Below the pieces are notes generated by a model, which saw nothing but the letters and a program-made list of their open reading frames with translations, was not told the origin of the DNA and ran no database searches. Shown one piece after another: positions 8,933 to 17,521 of a stretch of DNA of 64,000 nucleotides. The position numbers and the translations under genes are program-made. Position 1 is the stretch's first letter. Every line of letters begins with the position of its first letter. The stretch comes from Bacillota bacterium (GTDB lineage Bacteria; Bacillota; SHA-98; UBA4971). The stretch is from assembly GCA_014360195.1 (NCBI GenBank), contig JACIXY010000005.1, forward strand, positions 8,842 to 72,841, read 5' to 3'.

Positions 8933-9943
8933 CTACTCCCCGAGCCGCCCCAACCCTTCGAGCCCGCCAAGGTCGAACTTCGGAGTGAACGACGAGTCCT
9001 GGGAGGACGGGTCCTGCATGAAGCCGTTCTCGAGCCCGATCTCATCGAAGTGGTCCAGGACTTCCTCGTATTCGTTCTGAGTGAGGCGGCGGTTGATCTC
9101 GGGGAACCTCGCTGCGAGGTGCACAGGAACATACTGCGACATCACGCTGACGTAGGTGTCACGGGGGAGGTTCGCCCGGATCCAGTCGAGCACTCGCTTG
9201 CTGTCGTCGGCGTGGCCGGGCAGGACGAGGTGCCTTACGAGGACGCCGCGCGTCATGAGACCGTCCGGCGAGAACCTTGCAGGGCCCACCTGCCTGTGCA
9301 TCTCAAGGATCGCACAGGTGGCACGGGCGAAGTAGTCCCGGGCCGAGGAGTAGCGGTCGGCGGCGCGCTCACTGTGGTACTTGAGGTCCGGTAGGTACAC
9401 GTCCACGAGACCCTCAAGGTATGCGAGAGATTCGGGGAGCTCATAGGCGTTGGTGTTGTACACCACGGGGATTGCGAGACCCTGGTCTCGCGCGAGGCGA
9501 ATCGCCCAAGCCACCTGGGGCAGGAAATGCGCTGGGGTGACGAGGTTGATGTTGTGAGCGCCCTTTTGCGCAAGCCTCAGGAAAACCTCGGCAAGCTCTG
9601 GCACGGTGAGGTCCTTGCCGAAGCCGCCGTGGCTTATGTCATGGTTCTGGCAGAAGACGCAACGCAGGTTGCAGTGGGAGAAGAACACGGTGCCCGAGCC
9701 ACGGGCGCCGCTTATGCACGGCTCCTCCCAGTGGTGAAGCGACGCCAGGGCAACCCTGGGGAGCGCACCCGCCCCGCAGAATCCCTTCTCGCCGGCAAGA
9801 CGGTTCCTGCCGCACGCTCGTGGACAGAGACGGCAACTCCGGAGCATCGCCACGAGGGGTTCGGGCATGTTGCCAGGGGCTGCTTCGGGGCAGGGTCCAG
9901 CGGCCGGCCCGCACGCCGGATATGTGTCGAGCCGGCTATTCAC
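8933..9943 (-). CDS. PflX-like radical SAM protein
   Basis: Radical SAM protein of the PflX / pyruvate-formate-lyase-activating-like group of unknown substrate. It has an N-terminal cysteine motif ([12 protein letters not shown]...GFC) and the radical SAM cluster motif [10 protein letters not shown] (CxxxCxxC), then [11 protein letters not shown] and DVYLPDLKY in the barrel. The GTG at 9943 overlaps the end of the YjbQ gene by 8 bp and has AGGTG five bases upstream, suggesting translational coupling; an internal ATG at 9868 just before the first Cys pair is the alternative. Family membership is clear, the reaction is not. Confidence 0.85.
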   Translation of the reverse strand: MNSRLDTYPACGPAAGPCPEAAPGNMPEPLVAMLRSCRLCPRACGRNRLAGEKGFCGAGALPRVALASLHHWEEPCISGARGSGTVFFSHCNLRCVFCQNHDISHGGFGKDLTVPELAEVFLRLAQKGAHNINLVTPAHFLPQVAWAIRLARDQGLAIPVVYNTNAYELPESLAYLEGLVDVYLPDLKYHSERAADRYSSARDYFARATCAILEMHRQVGPARFSPDGLMTRGVLVRHLVLPGHADDSKRVLDWIRANLPRDTYVSVMSQYVPVHLAARFPEINRRLTQNEYEEVLDHFDEIGLENGFMQDPSSQDSSFTPKFDLGGLEGLGRLGE

Positions 9944-10334
9944 ACTGCCACACCTGGACATGGACCTTTCTCGAGCGCGGGCCGTCAAACTCGCAGAAGA
10001 ACACACCCTGCCAGGTGCCGAGCGCAAGGTCGCTGCCCTCGACCGGAATGGTGACCGAGGATCCGACCAGCGACGCCCTGATGTGGGACGCGGCATTGCC
10101 CTCCACGTGGCGGTAAGCCCCCTGCCTCGGAACCATCTTCGTAAGGGCTTCGAGGATGTCGCGCGCCACGTCGGGGTCGGCACTCTCGTTGATGGTCACG
10201 CCTGCCGTGGTGTGCGGCACGTATACCAGGCATGCGCCGCGCTGGACCCCCGACTCGCGAACGAGGCGGCGCACTTCGGCAGTTATGTCAACCAGCTCAT
10301 CCTGTGCTTTCGTCCTGATGCCTATGGTGTTCAA
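9936..10334 (-). CDS. YjbQ family protein (UPF0047)
   Basis: A 132-residue YjbQ/UPF0047 protein. It shows the typical [20 protein letters not shown] and [20 protein letters not shown] segments and the C-terminal [19 protein letters not shown]. Family members can show weak thiamine-phosphate synthase activity, but the physiological role is unsettled. It is the gene before the radical SAM gene and overlaps it, so the pair is probably one operon. Complete length for the family. Confidence 0.92.
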   Translation of the reverse strand: MNTIGIRTKAQDELVDITAEVRRLVRESGVQRGACLVYVPHTTAGVTINESADPDVARDILEALTKMVPRQGAYRHVEGNAASHIRASLVGSSVTIPVEGSDLALGTWQGVFFCEFDGPRSRKVHVQVWQCE

Positions 10335-10370
10335 CGCCAGACTCCTTTCCTATCCTCCATGTTGTGGCAT

Positions 10371-10814
10371 CTAGCCAAGCGGCCACCCGAATGCCACAGC
10401 CGCGCCCAGTCCGACTCCTGCGAGCACCTCGAGCGGGGTGTGGCCGAGAAGCTCGCGCAGGCGCTCCTCCGGGACGCGGTGCTTCCTGTAAAGGTCGTCA
10501 ACTATCCTGTTGATGATCCGCGCCTGCCTGCCGGCGGCCCGTCTGATGCCCGCTGCGTCGTAGAGAACGATGAGTGAAAGCACCGACGCCACGGCGAAAA
10601 TGGGCGAGCCCCACCCCGAGATGCGGCCGACCATCACGGACATGCTCGAGACCAGGCTGGAGTGGGAGCTTGGCATGCCGCCTGGGTTCACTAGGCGCGT
10701 GAAGTCCGGCCTTCTGTGGATGATGTAGTCCACAACGAACTTGAGCACCTGAGCTGTGGCCCACGCCACAAGGGGTGCTATAAGGGCGGGGTTACGTAAC
10801 ATCAACATGTTCAC
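10371..10814 (-). CDS. Divergent PAP2-family membrane protein (DUF212)
   Basis: A 147-residue membrane protein of the DUF212 family, related to acid phosphatase/vanadium haloperoxidase (PAP2) enzymes. The signature GGMPSSHSSLV (about 45-55) supplies the phosphatase-like Ser/His residues, and DAAGIRRAAGRQA and ELLGHTPLEVLAGVGLG are also conserved. Four hydrophobic segments are present. It lies 36 bp upstream of the YjbQ gene in the same direction. Substrate unknown. Confidence 0.9.
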   Translation of the reverse strand: MNMLMLRNPALIAPLVAWATAQVLKFVVDYIIHRRPDFTRLVNPGGMPSSHSSLVSSMSVMVGRISGWGSPIFAVASVLSLIVLYDAAGIRRAAGRQARIINRIVDDLYRKHRVPEERLRELLGHTPLEVLAGVGLGAAVAFGWPLG

Positions 10815-10990
10815 CTCGGGTCGGGGCGTGTGGCGAGCTTGTGCCCGCTCTGCTGTCTATCGCCTTTATGCAAGAGCTTACTGGTCCGGTGTGCTCGGTG
10901 CTTTAGCGGCACGCCCCGGCGCCGTGTTCGCTAGGGTAGTCCTCGCCGCTCCACGTTGGTCGCTCCCAAAAAACGGACGCAGGCAAGTTC

Positions 10991-11482
10991 TCAGCCTTCG
11001 CAGCGGTCCTTGGCAATATCCGCGACTGCTCCTCCGGTGATACGCATGAGCTCCGCCGGCGCGATCCTGAACAGGCTTCGGGGAGTCCCGGCTGCGGCCC
11101 AGATTTCGTCGTGCTGAAGAAGATCCCGGTCTATGAAGATCGGCAAGGGCGATTTGAGACCGACGGGCGGGACCCCGCCTATGGCGAAACCCGTGACCTC
11201 GCGGACCGTTTCTGCGTCGGCCTTCTTGACAGGACCCCCAGCGAGGGCGGCAAGTTTTCGCTCGTCCACGCGGTTCGCGCCCGAAGCAATGACCATGACC
11301 GGCCGCCCGTCCGCCATGAACACGAGGCTCTTAGCTATCTGGCCGACGCTTGCGCCGACGGCCTCGGCTGCCTGCGCCGACGTGGCGGTGCTCTCCGCAA
11401 GCTCGCGCACAACCGACGGGCACCCGAGCGCCCGGAGTGCTTCCTGCACCCTCATCGACGATGGGTGGAGCTGCTCTGCCAT
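10991..11482 (-). CDS. YbaK/aminoacyl-tRNA deacylase domain protein
   Basis: A single-domain editing protein of the YbaK/ProX type that hydrolyses mischarged aminoacyl-tRNA in trans. Typical stretches are AKSLVFMADGRPVMVIASGANRVDERKLA and the GFAIGGVPPVG loop that shapes the pocket; the SPLPIFIDRDLLQHDEIWAAAGTPRSLFRI tail completes the fold. The ATG at 11482 is preceded by AAGGAG at 8 bp, so the longer frame upstream is not used. Which tRNA it edits cannot be told. Confidence 0.9.
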   Translation of the reverse strand: MAEQLHPSSMRVQEALRALGCPSVVRELAESTATSAQAAEAVGASVGQIAKSLVFMADGRPVMVIASGANRVDERKLAALAGGPVKKADAETVREVTGFAIGGVPPVGLKSPLPIFIDRDLLQHDEIWAAAGTPRSLFRIAPAELMRITGGAVADIAKDRCEG

Positions 11483-11908
11483 GCGATCATCTCCTTGTCT
11501 TGCGCCTGGTTGCTGCAGAACCCGCACTTGCCTGGGGCACCTGACATGGGCACCTGACACGGCTGAGGGGCTATTGCCGTCGGCTCGGGCGGCTGTCCGC
11601 TCTATTCCATCTTAGTTTGCGGGGGAGCGAGTGTCAACGTCCGTGCCGTCCAATGGTCCATTGCGGCGGTAACTGTCCGCCGTCCCGCACCTGCTATCTG
11701 GTGGTGCCCTCCGCGTGCTCGTTGTGCGCAGGCGCACATGCGCCGCACAAGCGGACCCAGGCTGATAATCCGCCTGCCCCTTCGCCACGCTAGCATTCCG
11801 ACCCATCCGTGGTATAATTGTCCCGGAATGTTCTGAGAGGTTGCCCCATGATTCATCTTGCCCGCTTCGACGGTGTCTCACAGACTCACGCGAAAGGCGG
11901 TGGTGTGA
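11483..11908. other. Intergenic region with hairpin and extended -10 promoter
   Basis: Divergent spacer of about 425 bp between the YbaK gene (leftward) and the SCP2 gene (rightward). It contains a hairpin at 11722-11750 (TTGTGCG/CGCACAA outer arms, GCGC/GCGC inner arms around ACAT) and, at 11810-11818, an extended -10 TGGTATAAT about 90 bp before the SCP2 start. No coding frame is convincing. Confidence 0.5.
11810..11818 (+). promoter_or_regulatory. Extended -10 promoter for the SCP2 gene
   Basis: TGGTATAAT, a perfect extended -10 element. No good -35 hexamer is visible at 16-18 bp, as is usual for extended -10 promoters. The same form occurs before the ParE-type locus, pheA, tilS and ftsH. 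Confidence 0.5.
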
Positions 11909-12307
11909 GTGGCCGGTTACGAGTCTGCGGAACAGCTTCAAAGAGTGGTCCAGCAGATGGTAGAGCTTATGAAGTCAGACGCAAGGGTTCTGGGTGCGAG
12001 CAAAGGTTCGAGTTTCACGGTTGGATTCGCCATCACGGACCTCGACGAGACCTTCCTTCTCACCTTCAATGACGGCCAGATAGGCGGAAAGGTGGGCACG
12101 GACATCACGCCCGCCCAGATCAAGCTCACGATGGATAGCGAGACCTTCGATGGCGTGTTCGGCGGCGAGGTGGACCCCATGGGCGCGGCGATGTCGGGGC
12201 AGATCATGTTCTCTGGGGACCTGGGCCTTGCCATGAACCTCCTCGGGGTAGTGGACGACCTGCGCAGGATTTACAAGGCCGCCAGGGCGCAGGCGGAGAC
12301 CGCCTGA
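11909..12307 (+). CDS. SCP2 sterol-binding domain protein
   Basis: A 132-residue stand-alone SCP2-like lipid-binding domain: FAITDLDETFLLTFNDGQIGGKVG, LTMDSETFDGVFGGEVDPMGAAMSGQIMFSGDLGLAMNL. Such proteins bind a hydrophobic ligand in a tunnel; the ligand in bacteria is usually unknown. It starts at GTG 11909 behind a GGCGGTGG site. It stands alone, 82 bp before the ABC export operon, and may be co-transcribed with it. Confidence 0.88.
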   Translation: MAGYESAEQLQRVVQQMVELMKSDARVLGASKGSSFTVGFAITDLDETFLLTFNDGQIGGKVGTDITPAQIKLTMDSETFDGVFGGEVDPMGAAMSGQIMFSGDLGLAMNLLGVVDDLRRIYKAARAQAETA

Positions 12308-12389
12308 GCGCATTCTCACTCGAGCGCTTGGTCGAAACGGCCCGGGACCATGCATTCCGGCCTCGTGCGTCCACCAATGGAGTGATGCC

Positions 12390-13754
12390 ATGAGAATCCG
12401 GGACCTGCTGTCAGTGGCGGTTCGCAACTCGCGTGCGAGGCTTGTCGAGTCGTTCCTCATCGTGCTCGGCATAGCCCTGGGCGTCGCCGTCGTAGCGGCA
12501 TTCGGCGGGCTCGTCGGAAGCGTGGGCGCGCAGGCCCGTATGTTTGCCGAAAGCCCGGTGGCGTGGGAGATAACGGTGATCCCGCGGGAGGAAGACTATT
12601 CGGCGCTCTGGGATGGGAGCGGACGACAGGTGCCTGCCGTGCCGGTAGGCCCGGCCGGCGCACAGCCTGCTCGCCTCACCGTGCGCGACCTCGAGCGGTT
12701 CAGGAACGCTGTGACGTCCGCGCAATGCGTCTACGCGTGCGAAAACATCGGCCTGCCACTGCGGCCTGCGCTCCCTTCTCCAGGGAACGGGCCGGGCGCG
12801 CAGGGGGAGATGACCGGGGCTGCGAAGGGTGACGGGGAAGAGGGATTCGTAGAACTCGTGGCCACGGTCCCCGATTACTTCCGGGCATACGGCCTGAAGC
12901 CGCGCGAAGGATCGTTCTTCGTTGACTCCGACGTCGCATCCGGGGCCAGAGTCATGGTCGTCGGGGATAAGTTGGCGAAGCGCCTCGTCGGCGACACATC
13001 TCCGCTGGGGCAGGAGCTGATCATGGGGTCGCCGGGCGGCAACGTCCAGGGCGCGCCCAGGTACACGGTGATAGGCGTGCTCGAGCCCCTTTCGCCTCCG
13101 TCCGACGGGAGGCAGGACAGGCGCACGGGCTCCCCGGGACCGCTCAGCCACCTCGACAGGCTTGGGTTCATCCCGGTAACCTCCGCGCCGGGCTACAGCG
13201 GCGAAGATGAGGAGCTAAGCGAGATCCGAGTCATGCCGGCATCGGCGGACGCCGTGGCGACCACTCTTGATGAGCTGAGGCGGTTTATCGAACGGGAGTA
13301 CCAGGGTAGACTCACGATCCGGTCCGAAATCGACAACATGAGACGAGCCCTGCGCGAGATGCGCAGCCTGGCGGTGGGTGTCCTGGTCATTGCGTCAGCC
13401 GGGATCGTGATCGCCTCCATTAACATCCTCAACCTCATGATGGCCCGTGTCCTTCGGCGCACGAAGGCCATAGGGATATCCATTGCGCTCGGCGCGAGCC
13501 GCCGAGACGTGTTCGCGCAACTCCTTACCGAGTCGCTGGTCCTCGGGATCGTAGGGGGCGTCATAGGGATCGGCCTTGCGTACATTGCAACGGGCCTCAT
13601 TTCCAGGGTAACTCAGGGGCTCGCTGTCACTGTCGGCGCATGGGGCGTCCTTGCGGGGACCGGAGCGTCGCTCCTTGCGAGCGTGGTGTTCGGGCTGTAT
13701 CCGGCTCACCTGGCCGCCAGGACCGTTGCGGCGGACGCGCTGAGGGGGGATTAG
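12390..13754 (+). CDS. FtsX/MacB-like ABC transporter permease
   Basis: Membrane subunit of a MacB-type ABC system (454 aa). It has one N-terminal transmembrane helix (LVESFLIVLGIALGVAVVAAFGG), a large extracytoplasmic MacB_PCD domain, then three C-terminal helices with the FtsX-type motif MARVLRRTKAIGISIALGASRRDVFAQLLTES. These proteins transmit ATP-driven motion to an extracytoplasmic partner rather than form a channel. First gene of an operon with a second permease (4 bp gap), adaptor and ATPase. GGAG lies 7 bp before the ATG. Confidence 0.9.
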   Translation: MRIRDLLSVAVRNSRARLVESFLIVLGIALGVAVVAAFGGLVGSVGAQARMFAESPVAWEITVIPREEDYSALWDGSGRQVPAVPVGPAGAQPARLTVRDLERFRNAVTSAQCVYACENIGLPLRPALPSPGNGPGAQGEMTGAAKGDGEEGFVELVATVPDYFRAYGLKPREGSFFVDSDVASGARVMVVGDKLAKRLVGDTSPLGQELIMGSPGGNVQGAPRYTVIGVLEPLSPPSDGRQDRRTGSPGPLSHLDRLGFIPVTSAPGYSGEDEELSEIRVMPASADAVATTLDELRRFIEREYQGRLTIRSEIDNMRRALREMRSLAVGVLVIASAGIVIASINILNLMMARVLRRTKAIGISIALGASRRDVFAQLLTESLVLGIVGGVIGIGLAYIATGLISRVTQGLAVTVGAWGVLAGTGASLLASVVFGLYPAHLAARTVAADALRGD

Positions 13755-13758
13755 AGCG

Positions 13759-15186
13759 ATGCTCCCGGTAATCTTCACATCCGCATATCACAACGTCAGG
13801 CGCCGCCCGTTCCGGGCAGCCCTCACGATCCTGCAGATCGGCATCGGGATCGCGTGCGTGGTGTCGGTCTTGAGTTACAGGATGAATATCGCGGCGCGGA
13901 TAGACCGCATAATGCGCGAGGACGAGGATGTGGTCGTCGTCTCCGGGGGCAGCGAGACGCGAAACGAGTACGGAGGCTGGACCCGCGAGACCTATGCAGT
14001 GTTCTCCGACCAGGACGTCGAGGAGCTCGCCTCCTCGCCCGACGTTGAAGCCGTGTCGCCATTCACGCCGCAGTGGATGATGATGGTCGAGGCTGCGGGG
14101 ACTCGCTACCTCGTGAACGGCGGGGCATCGGTCGGGCCCGACTATGCCCGGGCCTACGGGCTCGAGATGGTCGAGGGCGCGTTCATCACCCGATCGGATG
14201 TGGAGAGCCTGTCGAATGTGGTCGTCATATCGGAGAGTCTCGCGAAGATCCTGTTCGGCAAGCCACCATATGCGGGAAAAACCATCGAGGTTGTGCCGAG
14301 GCAACCCGGGGCGTCACGCAAGGCGGGGGGCGAGAGCCCCGCGCCTCCGATGGCCTACCGGGTGATCGGCGTGTTCCGAGAGGACCCGAGCTGGGCCGAG
14401 ACTATCTTGTTTTCGCCGTTCCGAAAGGTTGTGCCGCTACTGTGGCCAACGACGGTGAACCCGTCCATGACAATGGGCTTTTCCTTCTCCAGTGCCAGGT
14501 CGCCCGGGGGAAACACATACCCTTACACGACCCTGGTGATCAAGGCGAAGGCCGGCCGGGGCGCAGCGGTCAGAGAGTATGTGAGGGCCATGATATCCGG
14601 CCGGAGCAGGCCGGGGAAGCCGTGGGTGGGGGCAGCCCAGCTCGGCGATGGCGATGGCGATGGCGATGTTGCCACGGCGGGAGGGAAGTACGGCGACGAT
14701 GCCTCCGCGGCGTCGGTCATCTTCGAGACCTCTGCGGATCAGGCGAGGATGCTCGCCCGGTCCATGTCCGATCTTACGCTGCTTCTCGGGGGCGCGGTCT
14801 TCATCGCTCTCGTAGTGAGCGCCATCGGCATACTCAGCATCATGATGGTCGGCGTGGTCGAGCGGTCCAGGGAGGTGGGCCTCCGGCGGGCGCTCGGGGC
14901 ATCGCGCGCGTCCATCGTCCAGCAGTTCACGTTCGACTCCATTGCCCTGTCTCTTGCCGGAGGCGTTCTGGGCATCCTCGCATCCCTGTGGCTTTATCCG
15001 TTCCTGGATACCACCGTGTTCACGAGGATTGACCTCGCCGCGGGCGCCCGGGTGAGCGGCGGCCTGTCCCCTCTGGCGGCGCTCGCAGGCCTCGGCCTCG
15101 CCGCCGTGTTCGGAGCCTTGTTCGGGTTCGTGCCGGCTCTCCAGGCCGCAAGGGTCGAGCCGGCGGAGATCCTGAGAGAGTTGTGA
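13759..15186 (+). CDS. FtsX/MacB-like ABC transporter permease (second copy)
   Basis: Second permease of the operon (475 aa), same plan: N-terminal helix after RRRPFRAALTILQIGIGIACVVSVLSY, extracytoplasmic domain, and three C-terminal helices with MMVGVVERSREVGLRRALGASRASIVQQF. The two permeases probably form a heterodimer. A tandem GATGGC repeat at about 14645-14668 encodes GDGDGDGD inside the extracytoplasmic domain, an insert unlikely to be structural. The ribosome site GGGGGGA lies within the end of the previous gene. Confidence 0.9.
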   Translation: MLPVIFTSAYHNVRRRPFRAALTILQIGIGIACVVSVLSYRMNIAARIDRIMREDEDVVVVSGGSETRNEYGGWTRETYAVFSDQDVEELASSPDVEAVSPFTPQWMMMVEAAGTRYLVNGGASVGPDYARAYGLEMVEGAFITRSDVESLSNVVVISESLAKILFGKPPYAGKTIEVVPRQPGASRKAGGESPAPPMAYRVIGVFREDPSWAETILFSPFRKVVPLLWPTTVNPSMTMGFSFSSARSPGGNTYPYTTLVIKAKAGRGAAVREYVRAMISGRSRPGKPWVGAAQLGDGDGDGDVATAGGKYGDDASAASVIFETSADQARMLARSMSDLTLLLGGAVFIALVVSAIGILSIMMVGVVERSREVGLRRALGASRASIVQQFTFDSIALSLAGGVLGILASLWLYPFLDTTVFTRIDLAAGARVSGGLSPLAALAGLGLAAVFGALFGFVPALQAARVEPAEILREL

Positions 15187-15217
15187 GAAGCGAGCTATCA
15201 AGGTGGGACGGCGAGCC

Positions 15218-16549
15218 ATGGGACATGAACAGCAGCAGACCGACGCCGGTGCGAAGCGGTTCGAGCCCATAGTGAGGCGGCCGCCCGCCGCGGGTGGGGG
15301 ACGGCTTCGGAGAGACGCGGGGCTTGTGGTGTTTGTCGTGGTCGTGCTCGGCGTGGTGGTGGCCGTGCCCGCATACTTCCTCATCCCCCGTGAGAGGCCT
15401 TACGTGCTCGCGAACTACACGTATGCCGAGGTCAGGCTCGGGGAATTCCGAGACGTGGTAGGCGCACCCGGCACGCTCGTGCCCGCCCGCACCGTGGACA
15501 TCAGGGCAGGGTCCGGCGGCGTGGTTCAGGAAATCGTGGTAGCCCCCGGCCAGCAAGTAAGCCAGGGGGCTCCCGTCTGCCAGCTTCATTCCCCGGAGCT
15601 TGTGACGAGGCGCGAGGACGCTCGTCGCCAGGTGCTTTCGGCCGAGGACAGCCTTGCGAAGGCGCGCCTGGACGCGTCCCAGTCGGAGGAGCGTCTCGAG
15701 CGCGACCTCGCCGAGGCGAGAAGGGCCCTCGCCGCGGCGCAGGTGAAGCTCGCGGATGCGCGGAAGCTCTATGAGGCGGGCGCGATCCCGAGGAAACAGG
15801 TGGACGATGCCCAGGCCGAGGCAGACCGCGCGCGCTCGCAGGTCGAGGCCAGGGAACAAGAGCTTTCCGCGGCGAAGTCAGTGGCCGCGCTCCAAATCGA
15901 GACGTGCACGCGGCAGCTCGAGGCGGCGCGGTCGAGCCTGCAGGCTATAGAGGACGCCATCGCCAGCCTCGTGCTGCGATCGCCCATCCAGGGAACGGTC
16001 CTCGACGTGCCCGTTGTGCCGGGTGCGACAGTGAGCCAGGGGACCGTAGTGGCTCAGGTGGCAGACCTGGGGCGTCTCGTGGTAAAGGCGAAGGTCAGCT
16101 CGTCCGACGTGCAGCACGTCACCGTCGGCCAGCTGGCCACGGTCAGCCTCGGCGGGGGAAGCGTCGGAGGGCGAGTGCAGGCCGTAGCGCCCAGGGCCGA
16201 GGAGAGCGGGCAGGGCACAACCGTGGAAGTCGTCATCGGGCTCGACCCCCCACCGAAGGACGTGCCGCCCAACAGCGCCGCGTACGCCGAGATCCAGGTG
16301 AGAGAGCGCTCCGGAGTGCCGTACCTTCCGCGCGGCGCGTTTCTGGCAAGTGGGCAGGAGATGTTCGTTTACGTGATTGAAGGAAACCGGGCATATCAAC
16401 GGGACGTGCGGTTTGGCAGGGCGTACGGCAATGCCATCGAGGTCCTTGACGGGCTTTCCGTTGGCGAGAAGGTGATCACGTCCTCGTACGAGGAATTCAA
16501 GGACAGGCGCGACATCAGGGTGCTGCCTGAGGGAGGGAGAGCGCAGTGA
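15218..16549 (+). CDS. MacA/HlyD-like membrane-fusion adaptor
   Basis: Periplasmic-adaptor-type protein (about 443 aa) with one N-terminal membrane anchor (LVVFVVVVLGVVVAVPAYFLI), split biotinyl-lipoyl-like halves (GSGGVVQEIVVAPGQQVSQGAPVCQL and SPIQGTVLDVPVVPGATVSQGTVVAQV), a long alpha-helical hairpin between them and a beta-barrel region. In a single-membrane organism it probably links the permeases to an extracellular substrate or the wall. Start ATG 15218 is preferred to the GTG 15 bp upstream, which has no proper site. It sits between the permease pair and the ATPase gene. Confidence 0.88.
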   Translation: MGHEQQQTDAGAKRFEPIVRRPPAAGGGRLRRDAGLVVFVVVVLGVVVAVPAYFLIPRERPYVLANYTYAEVRLGEFRDVVGAPGTLVPARTVDIRAGSGGVVQEIVVAPGQQVSQGAPVCQLHSPELVTRREDARRQVLSAEDSLAKARLDASQSEERLERDLAEARRALAAAQVKLADARKLYEAGAIPRKQVDDAQAEADRARSQVEAREQELSAAKSVAALQIETCTRQLEAARSSLQAIEDAIASLVLRSPIQGTVLDVPVVPGATVSQGTVVAQVADLGRLVVKAKVSSSDVQHVTVGQLATVSLGGGSVGGRVQAVAPRAEESGQGTTVEVVIGLDPPPKDVPPNSAAYAEIQVRERSGVPYLPRGAFLASGQEMFVYVIEGNRAYQRDVRFGRAYGNAIEVLDGLSVGEKVITSSYEEFKDRRDIRVLPEGGRAQ

Positions 16550-17259
16550 GCGGACAGGGCGCAAGCGGCGGGAACGGGGCTTTCATCCAGCTTCGCGACA
16601 TCGCCAAGGTATATGCTATGGGCAAGGTGGATGTGGCGGCCCTGTCCGGGGTAACGCTTGATGTGGAGCGCGGAGAGTACGTGGCGGTGATGGGGCCGTC
16701 CGGCTCGGGCAAGACCACGCTCCTCAACGTACTGGGAGGGCTCGACGTGCCGACCTCAGGCAAGTACCTGCTCGAGTCGGTCGACATATCGAAGCTGCCC
16801 GATAAGGAACTTGCGAGGATCCGTTGTCACCACTTCGGGTTCGTATTCCAGAGCTACAACCTCTTCCCCGAATTCAACGCTCTCGAGAACGTGATGGTGC
16901 CCATGATGTACGCGGGCGTCGGTGCGGCTGAGCGGAGGAGGCGGGCGGCGGAATTGCTCGAGTCGCTTGGCATGGGTCCGAGGATGCGGCACTATCCGAG
17001 CCAGCTTTCCGGCGGCGAGCAGCAGCGGGTGGCCATCGCGAGGGCGCTTGCCAACGACCCCGATGTCATCCTGGCGGATGAGCCCACAGGCAACCTCGCG
17101 ACGCAGCAGGGTAAGGAGATCCTTGGCATCTTCGACGACCTCAACTCACGGGGCGTTACGATCGTGATGGTGACGCATGACGAGAGCGTCGCGGCCCATG
17201 CGAAGAGGCTTGTGCTCCTTCGGGACGGACGGGTTGAGAGCGATCAGCGAGTAGCGTAG
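16546..17259 (+). CDS. MacB/LolD-type ABC transporter ATP-binding protein
   Basis: Cytoplasmic ATPase of the export complex (237 aa). Walker A GPSGSGKTT (50-58), signature LSGGEQQ (154-160), Walker B VILADEP (174-180) and the switch His in VMVTHDES are all present. Its GTG start overlaps the adaptor stop by 4 bp (GTGA), so translation is coupled. With two permeases and the adaptor it forms a complete MacAB-like unit, probably exporting a peptide, antibiotic or lipid (inference from family). Confidence 0.93.
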   Translation: MSGQGASGGNGAFIQLRDIAKVYAMGKVDVAALSGVTLDVERGEYVAVMGPSGSGKTTLLNVLGGLDVPTSGKYLLESVDISKLPDKELARIRCHHFGFVFQSYNLFPEFNALENVMVPMMYAGVGAAERRRRAAELLESLGMGPRMRHYPSQLSGGEQQRVAIARALANDPDVILADEPTGNLATQQGKEILGIFDDLNSRGVTIVMVTHDESVAAHAKRLVLLRDGRVESDQRVA

Positions 17260-17361
17260 TGAGCGAGTGGCGTAGTGTACATCTGCGTCGGCCGGTCCGC
17301 CCGGTCGAGGCTTGTTGGGCGCCGCGTGGGGCCCGGCAGCCGGCGGCAGCAGCGTACGGAC

Positions 17362-17486
17362 TAAGTGAGGGTGCTGGAGTGCTTCCGACTTTTGGGAGGG
17401 GTTGCGGGTGACTCAAAAAGGAGAGTGCAACACCGGCAGCTAAGCAACTACTGGGAAACGGACAAGGATTAACGCACCCTCACTTA
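17362..17486 (+). repeat. Palindromic intergenic repeat, copy 1 (MITE-like)
   Basis: 125-bp element with perfect 13-bp terminal inverted repeats, TAAGTGAGGGTGC at 17362 and its reverse complement ending at 17486. The interior holds the family's conserved CCGACTTTTGGGAGGGGTTG and CAACACCGGC segments. It lies between the ABC ATPase gene and rlmD, about 100 bp from the former, so here it is not at a stop codon. Confidence 0.85.
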
Positions 17487-17521
17487 AGTCAAGCGGATCA
17501 ACCCGAAAGGCGTAACAAGGC

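Noticed and set aside
17362-17486. Repeat copies as recombination (att) sites
   Set aside because: No integrase nearby, many copies, and long internal palindromes; the CTAG/TA insertion pattern fits a MITE better.
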